From: an uncultured Pseudomonadota bacterium | GTDB lineage: Bacteria > Myxococcota_A > UBA796 > UBA9615 | Assembly (NCBI GenBank): GCA_937907595.1 | Contig: CALCXL010000945.1 | Location: forward strand, 1-9,097 | Direction: 5' to 3' | DNA length: 9,097 bases | In this document: piece by piece, positions 1 to 9,097 of the stretch | Numbering within the stretch: the first letter of the stretch is position 1 | How the letters are laid out: each line of letters starts with the position of its first letter | Notes under the pieces: model-generated | The model's database searches: none | Told to the model about the DNA's origin: nothing | Seen by the model: only the letters and a program-made list of their open reading frames with translations | Translations under genes and position numbers: made by a program

Positions 1-299
1 CCAGCCTGCGCATCCAGGTGGGGGTGGACGACCTGGGCGAGGTCGCCGGAGGCTTCGCCGCGCTGCTGCACCTTCCGGGGCTGGGCTGGGCCAAGCTGGA
101 CCGCTCGCTGGTCGCGGCGATGTCCAGCGGTGGCCGGCCCGCGCTCTTGGCCGCCGGGCTCATCCGGGCGGTGCAGTCCGCGGGGATCCGGGTGATCGCC
201 GAGGGGGTGGAGACGCTCGCGCAAGCCGAGTGTCTGGCCGCCGCGGGCTGCGACCTACAGCAGGGTTTTCACCACGGCTACGCACGCTCGGATTGGTGA
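1..299 (+). CDS. EAL-domain cyclic-di-GMP phosphodiesterase, C-terminal fragment (5' end outside window)
   Basis: This is the last ~99 codons of a gene that begins before the window; the reading frame is open from base 3 to the TGA at 297-299. The translation matches the C-terminal part of an EAL domain, which hydrolyses the second messenger c-di-GMP to pGpG in the cytoplasm. Visible landmarks in order are a DDLG motif (canonical DDFG, metal binding), KLDRSLV (canonical KIDRSFV, with the catalytic-site Lys), VIAEGVET (the conserved Glu-containing loop) and GCDLQQG (canonical GC..QG). The EAL signature itself and any sensor or GGDEF domains lie upstream and cannot be seen, so catalytic activity is not proven. 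The protein ends shortly after the domain, as is usual when EAL is C-terminal. A GTG at base 18 is inside the domain and is not the true start. The gene converges on the membrane protein gene downstream. Confidence 0.85.
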   Translation, partial: SLRIQVGVDDLGEVAGGFAALLHLPGLGWAKLDRSLVAAMSSGGRPALLAAGLIRAVQSAGIRVIAEGVETLAQAECLAAAGCDLQQGFHHGYARSDW

Positions 300-371
300 T
301 CCTGTCCGTCGATCCTCCGCGGGCGGCCTTCCCGGCGTTCTCCAGTCGAACGGCGAGGCGTCCTGCGGCGT

Positions 372-409
372 GTTCCGGCGCGTCATTCCCCCCCCCGGCG
401 CACCGGAAC
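372..409. terminator. Hairpin between convergent genes, possible bidirectional terminator
   Basis: Bases 372-384 pair with 397-409: twelve of thirteen positions pair, one of them a T-G wobble, with a single C/A mismatch. The loop is 12 bases (385-396) and contains a run of nine C. The hairpin lies between the stop codons of the EAL gene (299) and the EI24-family gene (434-432, - strand), where a shared terminator would be expected. No T-run follows the stem on either strand, so it is not a textbook intrinsic terminator. A Rho-assisted or RNA-stabilising role is equally possible. I see nothing else in the 300-431 spacer. Confidence 0.45.
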
Positions 410-431
410 GTCTGCGTCGCGGGGCGCCTCG

Positions 432-1277
432 CTATTCCGCCTCCCCCCGCCCCACCACCTTGCGCTTGCTCGCCCGCTCGGCCAGCGCGGGATCCAGCCC
501 GCCGCGGTCCAGGAACAGCAGCGTGCCGCCGGTGACCAGCCCCGGGGTGACCACCAGGGCGGCGAAGGGGATCAGCAGCAGCACGAAGATGCCGGCCCCG
601 AAGCCCAGGTGCGTGGCCAGGTGCTGCCGGGAGTAGCCCACCTTCTCCCGCAGCGTCAGCCGCTTGCGGTCCAGCACCGGGTCGGTGAAGTTGATGGCCA
701 GGAAGAAGGCCGAGTAGGCGATGGTGCCGGCGGCGAAGACCACGCCCACGCCGGGGATCAGGGACAGGATCGCCAGGGGGACGTAGACGGCCAGCCAGAG
801 GGTCAGTCGACCCAGGGAGCCCAGGGCGCCGCGGCTGACGTCGACCAGCACCTGCTTCCAGTGCAGCGGCTCGCCCACGTCCTGGTCGGTGGCCTCGCGC
901 TCCACCGCCTCGCTCAGGAACTCGTTGAAGGGCCCGCCCAGCACGGCGATGGTGCCCAGCGCGCCCAGCAGGCCGGCGCCCGAGGTCAGCAGGAAGGCGC
1001 CCAGCCCCACGAAGAAGCGGGTCAGCCCGTGCCCCGCGGCCTTCCACCAGGCCAGGTCCGGGGCGGCGACGGCCCAGTCGGGCAGCAAACGCAGGTAGAG
1101 GTCGTCGACGAAGAACATCGCCCCGGTCAGGCAGCCCACCAGCGCGACGGCGCCGACCATCAGGGGCACGATGGCCCAGGGCCAGACGGCGCGGTGCTTC
1201 GCCAGCCAGCCAACGCCCCGGAAGGGATAGGCCAGGCCCTTGAAGAAGCCGCGGATGCCAGGGGGGAGTTCGTTCAT
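432..1277 (-). CDS. EI24/CysZ-like integral membrane protein
   Basis: This 281-residue polytopic inner-membrane protein of the EI24 (etoposide-induced 2.4/CysZ) family has hydrophobic segments at about residues 32-56, 86-113, 156-196 (probably two passes) and 224-246. The motif GGPFNEFLSEAVE (about 114-126) and the PGVG turn near 175-178 are typical of the family, as is the length. CysZ itself is a sulfate uptake protein, but many EI24 members in GC-rich bacteria have no proven substrate, and nothing nearby points to sulfur metabolism, so no transport role is assigned. The start at 1277 begins MNELPPGIRGFFKG, the usual short amphipathic N-terminus. The frame stays open further upstream, but that extension is Arg/Ser-rich, lacks family character and overlaps the divergent gene. 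A GAGG-containing purine stretch lies roughly 12 bases upstream of the ATG. The C-terminal tail (about 260-281) is charged and probably cytoplasmic. Confidence 0.85.
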   Translation of the reverse strand: MNELPPGIRGFFKGLAYPFRGVGWLAKHRAVWPWAIVPLMVGAVALVGCLTGAMFFVDDLYLRLLPDWAVAAPDLAWWKAAGHGLTRFFVGLGAFLLTSGAGLLGALGTIAVLGGPFNEFLSEAVEREATDQDVGEPLHWKQVLVDVSRGALGSLGRLTLWLAVYVPLAILSLIPGVGVVFAAGTIAYSAFFLAINFTDPVLDRKRLTLREKVGYSRQHLATHLGFGAGIFVLLLIPFAALVVTPGLVTGGTLLFLDRGGLDPALAERASKRKVVGRGEAE

Positions 1278-1332
1278 GGGCTGGGATCCTCGCGTCGCCC
1301 GCTCCGCCGGGCAAGTCCGGCATGATCGGGGC
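1278..1332. promoter_or_regulatory. 55-base divergent intergenic gap
   Basis: This gap must hold the 5' ends of both the EI24-family gene (leftward) and the dehydratase-ole run (rightward), unless their promoters lie inside the neighbouring coding sequences. No convincing -35/-10 pair or operator palindrome is visible in the GC-rich sequence. The rightward gene has only a weak G-rich element (CGGGGC) directly before its GTG. The role is inferred from gene orientation alone. Confidence 0.3.
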
Positions 1333-4700
<3,368 letters not shown>

Positions 4701-4704
<4 letters not shown>

Positions 4705-5741
4705 GGTGGTCCCGCGTCTGCGTCGAGGCCATCGCGGTCGATCTGCCCGACGAGCGGGTGACCTCGGCCGAGCTCGAGTCCCGCCTGGCCCCCCTCTACG
4801 AGCGCTACCGCCTGGGGATGGGGCAGCTGGAGTCCCTCAGCGGCGTGCGCGAGCGACGCTTCTGGCCGCCGAACCCCTGCATGGCCGAGCACGCCGCCCG
4901 CGCCGGTCGGCAGGCACTCGAGGAGGCGGGCGTGTCCCCCGAGGACGTCGGCGCCGTCGTCTACGGCGGGGTCTGTCGCGACGATCTGGAGCCGGCCACT
5001 GCCTGCGGGGTCGCCGATCGCCTGGGCATCCGCGGGTCGGCCCTGGTGCTGGACGTCGCCAACGCCTGCCTGGGCGTGCTCACCGGCATGGTCACCGTGG
5101 CCAACATGATCGAGCTGGGCCAGATCAAGGCCGGGCTGGTGATCTCCGCCGAGTCGGCCCGGGAGATCGCCGGGGACACCATCGACCGCATGCTCCAGGA
5201 CAACACCCTGGACACCTGGAGCCGCTGCCTGGCCTCGCTCACCGGCGGATCGGGGGCCGTCGCCGTGGTCCTGACGGAGGCCGACTTCTCCTTCACGGGC
5301 CGCGCGCTGCTCGGGGGAGCCGCCCTCGCCGCGCCGGAGCACCACCGCATCGCGCGCTGGGGCCCCCGGGAGGGCCTGCTGGGCCAGACTTCCTGGGTCA
5401 TGGAGACCGACGCGCCGGCGGTGCTGGAGCACGGCGTGGTGCTGGGCCGCAGGACCTTCGAGGTCTTCTTGAGGGAATTGGGCTGGCGGGTCAGCGACGT
5501 GGAGCGCGCGATCTGCCATCAGGTGGGCAAGGGGCACCAGGAGCTGATCCTGGCCACCCTGGGCATCGCGCCCGAGCGCGAGTACGCGACCTATTCGACC
5601 CTGGGCAACATGGGCACCGTGGCGCTCCCTGCCACCGTGGCCCTCGCCGCCCAGGACGGTTTCATCGCGCCCGGCGACCGCGTCGGGCTGCTGGGCATCG
5701 GCACCGGCTTGAACTGCTTGATGTTGGGGATGCAGTGGTGA
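4701..5741 (+). CDS. oleA: OleA, head-to-head acyl-CoA condensing enzyme (thiolase fold)
   Basis: This 346-residue enzyme belongs to the FabH-like thiolase superfamily. OleA joins two fatty acyl-CoAs by a non-decarboxylative Claisen condensation, giving a 2-alkyl-3-ketoacyl product, the committed step of long-chain olefin synthesis in the cytoplasm. The catalytic triad is visible: C123 in DVANACLG, H273 in ICHQVGKGH and N303 in STLGNMGT. The His-Asn spacing of 30 is the same as in Xanthomonas OleA. E97 in LEPATA lies 26 residues before the Cys, the position of the Glu that reaches into the partner subunit's active site and distinguishes OleA from ordinary FabH. The ATG overlaps the previous stop (ATGA) and has no clear ribosome binding site, so translation is probably coupled to the dehydratase gene. 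A FabH function is less likely given that Glu and the oleBCD genes that follow. Length is normal for the family and no lesion is visible. Confidence 0.94.
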
Positions 5742-6679
5742 TGCACGAAGTGACTGGTGACGTACGCAGCGGCGTGGACCTGAGCCGATTCCGGGACGAG
5801 TACCCCTGGGACAGCGAGTGGTTCGACCGCGGCTCCTCGAAGATGCACTACCTGGACGAAGGGGAGGGGGACCCCGTCGTCTTCGTGCACGGCAACCCCA
5901 CCTGGTCCTTCTACTGGCGGCGGCTGGTCAAGGAGCTGGCCGGCGATCACCGCTGCGTGGTGCCCGATCACATCGGCATGGGCCTGTCGGACAAGCCCTT
6001 GGACGCCGACTACGACTACACGCTGAAGAGCCGGGTCGACGACCTGGAGGCGCTGCTCGAGCACCTGGGCATCACCGAGCGCATCACCCTGGTCCTGCAC
6101 GACTGGGGCGGGATGATCGGCCTGGCGTTCGCCCAACGGCACCCCGAGCGCATCGCGCGGCTGGTGCTCATGAACACCGCCGGCTTCTTCCTGCCTGAGG
6201 GCCGCGGCCTGCCCTGGCAGCTCTGGCTGATCAAGAACCTGCCCTTCGCCCTGCCCGTGCGCGGCCTCAACGCCTTCGTGGTCGGCGCGCTGCACACCTG
6301 CTCCACCCGCCCCGGCCGCATGACCGCGCCGATCAAGGCCGGCTACGCGGCGCCCTACGACTCCTGGGGCCACCGGATCGCCGTGCACCGCTTCGTGCAG
6401 GACATCCCCCTGGCGCCGGGCCACCCCGCCTTCGACGTCGTCGACGCCGTGCACAAGAACCTGGATCAGTGGCGCGGCACCCCGGTGCAGATCTTCTGGG
6501 GCGAGAAGGACTTCGTCTTCGACATGCACTTCCTGGCCGAGTGGCGACGCCGCCTGCCCGACGCCGAGTACCACCAGTTCCCTGACTGCGGGCACTACAT
6601 CCTGGAGGACGCGCACGAGGAGATCGTGCCCCGCCTGCGCGCCTTCCTGGCCGCCCACCCCCTGCCGGCCCCCGAGTGA
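5741..6679 (+). CDS. oleB: OleB, beta-lactone decarboxylase of the haloalkane-dehalogenase-like alpha/beta-hydrolase fold
   Basis: The 312-residue product is an alpha/beta hydrolase that in Ole clusters decarboxylates the cis-beta-lactone made by OleC, releasing CO2 and the cis-olefin. Visible motifs are HGNPTW (50-55, oxyanion/Asn-Trp region), the nucleophile Asp in LHDWGG (D121, followed by W122), a candidate acid D257 in WGEKD, and the catalytic H285 in CGHYILED. An Asp nucleophile and HGNPTW are also the marks of haloalkane dehalogenases, and on sequence alone the gene would be called that. Its position between oleA and oleC decides the assignment. The ATG shares its A with the oleA stop (TGATG). 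A GTG immediately before it (5738) is an alternative start giving one extra residue. A GGGGA stretch about 10 bases upstream could serve as a ribosome binding site inside oleA. Confidence 0.92.
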   Translation: MHEVTGDVRSGVDLSRFRDEYPWDSEWFDRGSSKMHYLDEGEGDPVVFVHGNPTWSFYWRRLVKELAGDHRCVVPDHIGMGLSDKPLDADYDYTLKSRVDDLEALLEHLGITERITLVLHDWGGMIGLAFAQRHPERIARLVLMNTAGFFLPEGRGLPWQLWLIKNLPFALPVRGLNAFVVGALHTCSTRPGRMTAPIKAGYAAPYDSWGHRIAVHRFVQDIPLAPGHPAFDVVDAVHKNLDQWRGTPVQIFWGEKDFVFDMHFLAEWRRRLPDAEYHQFPDCGHYILEDAHEEIVPRLRAFLAAHPLPAPE

Positions 6680-8355
6680 ACGCCGTGCCCCCGATCGAGG
6701 CCCCCGCCACATCCTGCAACATCGCCTCGCACCTGCCGGCCATGGCGGCGCGGCAGCCCCACAAGCGCGCCGTCGTCGTGCCCGCCGGACGGGACGCGAT
6801 GGGCAACGTCACCTGGGCCCACAGCACCTTCGCGCAGCTGGACGAGGCCAGCGACCGCATCCCCCAGGGCCTGGAGTCGGTCGGCATCCGCCGCGGCGTG
6901 CGCACCGTGCTGATGGTGAAGCCCAGCCTGGACTTCTTCGCCCTGGTCTTCGCGCTGTACAAGGTGGGCGCCGTGCTGGTGCTCATCGACCCCGGCATCG
7001 GCACCCGCGCGCTGAAGACCTGCCTCAAGGAGGTGGAGCCCGAGGCCTTCGTGGGCGTGCCCGCGGCCCACGTCGCGCGGTTGATCTTCCGGGGCTCGCT
7101 GCGCAGCGTGAAGATCAACGTGACCGTCGGCCCGCGCCTCTTCTGGGGCGGCCACACCCTGGACGGCATCCGCAACAAGGGCCCCTACACCCCCTACGTC
7201 ATGGCGGAGACCGACCCCGAGGACGTCGCCGCGGTGCTCTTCACGTCGGGCTCCACGGGCATCCCCAAGGGCGCCGTCTACACCCACGGGATGTTCGACG
7301 CGCAGGTGCGCATGCTCAAGGCGATCTACCGCTTCGGCGACGACGAGATCGACCTGCCCACCTTCCCCCTCTTCGCGCTCTTCGACCCCGCCCTGGGCAT
7401 GACCGCGGTGATCCCCGACATGGACGCGCGCAAGCCCGGCTCGGCCGACCCCGCGAAGATCATCGAGGCGATCGAGGACCACGGCTGCACCAGCATGTTC
7501 GGCTCGCCCGCCCTGTTGCGGAACCTGGGCCGCTACGGGGTGGAGCACGGCGTGAAGCTGCGCTCCTTGCGCCGGGTGCTCAGCGCCGGCGCGCCGGTGC
7601 CCCACGACGTGCTGTCCAACATGCACGCGATGCTGCAGCCGGGCGTGGAGGTCTTCACGCCCTACGGCGCCACGGAGTCGCTGCCCGTCGCCAACATCGG
7701 CAGCCGGGAGATCCTGGAGGACACCGCCGAGGGCACCCGCGCAGGGCAGGGGATCTGCGTGGGCCGGCCGGTGGAGGGCGCCCGCGTGCGCGTGATCCGG
7801 ATCACCGACGACGCCATCGCCGCCTGGAGCGACGACCTGGAGCTCCCCGCGGGGGAGATCGGGGAGATCACCGTGCAGGGGGCCATGGTCACCCGCACGT
7901 ACTTCGCGCGGCCCGACAAGACGGCGCTGGCGAAGATCGACGACGGCGGCGAGGTCGTGCACCGCATGGGCGATCTGGGCCGCTTCGACGAGCAGGGCCG
8001 GCTGTGGATGTGCGGGCGCAAGTCGCATCGGGTGACGACGTCGGAGGGGCCGGTGTTCACGGTGCCCGTCGAGCGGATCTTCGACGCCCACGACGGCGTC
8101 CTGCGCACCGCGCTCGTGGGGATCGGCGCCCCCGGCCAGCAACGCCCCCGCCTGCTGGTGGAGCGGCAGCCCGGCGGCGCGCTGTCGGACGGGGAGCTGA
8201 TCGAGGCCCTGCTGGCGATGGGCTCCGAGCTGCCGATCACCCGCGGCATCACGGACATCGCCCTGTACCCCGGCGCCTTCCCCGTCGACATCCGCCACAA
8301 CGCCAAGATCAACCGCGAGCAGCTGGCCCGATGGGCCGCGGGGCAGCGCGCATGA
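6676..8355 (+). CDS. oleC: OleC, ATP-dependent beta-lactone synthetase (acyl-adenylating superfamily)
   Basis: This 559-residue member of the ANL (AMP-binding) superfamily in Ole systems activates the 2-alkyl-3-hydroxy acid from OleD with ATP and closes it to a beta-lactone, with no CoA thioester formed. Adenylation motifs appear in order: the P-loop TSGSTGIPKG (190-199), YGATE (330-334), the ribose-binding Asp in MGDLGRFD (D433), the hinge region CGRKSH (446-451, with R448), and the C-terminal catalytic Lys in HNAKINR (K544). All core motifs are intact and the length is usual. The start is GTG 6676, overlapping the oleB stop as GTGA; no Shine-Dalgarno sequence is evident, so coupling is likely. 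It is separate from oleB, unlike the oleBC fusions of some actinobacteria. Without the neighbours it would be annotated as a fatty-acid-CoA ligase or AMP-dependent synthetase. Confidence 0.93.
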   Translation: MNAVPPIEAPATSCNIASHLPAMAARQPHKRAVVVPAGRDAMGNVTWAHSTFAQLDEASDRIPQGLESVGIRRGVRTVLMVKPSLDFFALVFALYKVGAVLVLIDPGIGTRALKTCLKEVEPEAFVGVPAAHVARLIFRGSLRSVKINVTVGPRLFWGGHTLDGIRNKGPYTPYVMAETDPEDVAAVLFTSGSTGIPKGAVYTHGMFDAQVRMLKAIYRFGDDEIDLPTFPLFALFDPALGMTAVIPDMDARKPGSADPAKIIEAIEDHGCTSMFGSPALLRNLGRYGVEHGVKLRSLRRVLSAGAPVPHDVLSNMHAMLQPGVEVFTPYGATESLPVANIGSREILEDTAEGTRAGQGICVGRPVEGARVRVIRITDDAIAAWSDDLELPAGEIGEITVQGAMVTRTYFARPDKTALAKIDDGGEVVHRMGDLGRFDEQGRLWMCGRKSHRVTTSEGPVFTVPVERIFDAHDGVLRTALVGIGAPGQQRPRLLVERQPGGALSDGELIEALLAMGSELPITRGITDIALYPGAFPVDIRHNAKINREQLARWAAGQRA

Positions 8356-9097
8356 AGGTCCTGATCACCGGGGGCGGCGGCTTCCTGGGCACCGCCGTCG
8401 CCTCGGCCCTGCGCGCGGGAGGGCACGACGTCACCTCGTTCAGCCGCGGCAGCTACCCCCACCTGGAGGCCCTTGGCGTGGCCCAGATCGCCGGCGATCT
8501 GGTGGATCCAGCGGCCGTCGCGGCGGCCTCGGAGGGCATGGACGCGGTCGTGCACTCGGCAGCGAAGCCGCCCCCCTGGGGCCCTCCGGAGCAGTACGAG
8601 GCGATCAACGTCGGCGGCACCCAGAACGTGCTCGACGGCTGCCGATCGGCGGGCGTCAAGCACCTGGTCTACACGTCGACCCCCTCGGTCGTGGCGACGG
8701 ACGGCGCCATCGAGGGCGGCGACGAGTCCCTGCCCTACGGCACCCACTTCTTCGGCGCCGACTACCCCCGCACCAAGGCCGAGGCGGAGCGCCGGGTCCT
8801 GGCCGCCGACGGGCCCGATCTGCGCACCGTCGCCCTGCGTCCCCACATGATCTGGGGGCCGGGCGACCCCCACTTCCTGCCCCGCTTCGTGGAGCGCCGC
8901 CGCTCGGGTCAGCTGGCGCGCATCGGCGCCGGCGATCCGATGGTGGACACCGTCTACGTGGACAACGCCGCCGACGCCCACGTCCTCGCCCTGGAGAAGC
9001 TGGTCGCCGGGGCCGCCGTGCACGGCCGGGCCTACTTCATCACCAACGACGAGCGCATCGGGCTGTGGAGCATGGTCGATCGCCTGCTGGCCGCGGC
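8352..9097 (+). CDS. oleD: OleD, 2-alkyl-3-ketoalkanoate reductase (extended SDR), 3' end outside window
   Basis: The first 248 codons of a short-chain dehydrogenase/reductase of the extended type are present; family members run to roughly 330 residues, so about a quarter is missing. OleD reduces the OleA product to the 2-alkyl-3-hydroxy acid with NADPH, before OleC acts. The nucleotide-binding motif TGGGGFLG (G7, G10, G13) opens the protein. The active-site YPRTK gives Y138 and K142, and STPSVV (109-114) carries the partner Ser/Thr region. RPHMIWGPGD near 163-172 is typical of the 3-beta-HSD/OleD branch. The ATG overlaps the oleC stop (ATGA). UDP-sugar epimerase-like and steroid dehydrogenase labels are common for this family, but the ole context makes OleD much the best call. 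Confidence 0.92.
   Translation, partial: MKVLITGGGGFLGTAVASALRAGGHDVTSFSRGSYPHLEALGVAQIAGDLVDPAAVAAASEGMDAVVHSAAKPPPWGPPEQYEAINVGGTQNVLDGCRSAGVKHLVYTSTPSVVATDGAIEGGDESLPYGTHFFGADYPRTKAEAERRVLAADGPDLRTVALRPHMIWGPGDPHFLPRFVERRRSGQLARIGAGDPMVDTVYVDNAADAHVLALEKLVAGAAVHGRAYFITNDERIGLWSMVDRLLAA

Noticed and set aside
6595..8298. A 567-codon open frame on the - strand opposite oleC.
   Set aside because: It lies opposite a gene with every adenylation motif intact, and its composition (His/Gly/Ala/Val/Gln-rich) is that of a GC-rich shadow frame.

Overview
The window is a very GC-rich (by eye about 70% or more), gene-dense stretch of bacterial chromosome. A c-di-GMP phosphodiesterase domain, an EI24/CysZ-like membrane protein, PUFA-synthase-type dehydratase domains and an ole hydrocarbon cluster together suggest a high-GC Gram-negative bacterium, most likely from a deltaproteobacterial/myxobacterial-type lineage. 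That placement is inference: there is no rRNA or other phylogenetic marker here.

Layout: bases 1-299 are the 3' end of an EAL-domain gene on the + strand. Bases 300-431 separate it from a convergent EI24-family membrane protein gene (1277-432, - strand) and contain a strong hairpin. A 55-base gap (1278-1332) divides that gene from a divergent + strand run of five tightly overlapping genes filling the rest of the window. These are a 1,123-residue protein carrying four hot-dog dehydratase units of the PfaC type (1333-4704), oleA (4701-5741), oleB (5741-6679), oleC (6676-8355) and oleD (8352 to beyond the window end).

OleA-D form the known head-to-head olefin pathway. OleA condenses two fatty acyl-CoAs into a 2-alkyl-3-keto acid, OleD reduces it to the 3-hydroxy acid, OleC closes an ATP-dependent beta-lactone, and OleB removes CO2 to leave a long-chain cis-olefin. 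Key catalytic residues are visible in all four proteins, although oleD is cut by the window edge.

The most unusual gene is the first of the run. Its C-terminal ~810 residues look like the DH-DH half of a polyunsaturated fatty acid (PUFA) synthase PfaC subunit, but no ketosynthase or chain-length-factor domains precede them. Instead the N-terminus is a Sec-type signal peptide plus a small domain with a perfect EF-hand loop, of a kind expected outside the cytoplasm. The two halves meet at a perfect-register hexanucleotide repeat (nine Ser-Pro units, 1960-2013). Either this is a real and topologically puzzling fusion, or two loci have been joined at a low-complexity repeat by recombination or misassembly. 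In both cases the dehydratase coding region is translationally coupled to oleA, which physically links PUFA-type chemistry to hydrocarbon synthesis and suggests a polyunsaturated olefin product.
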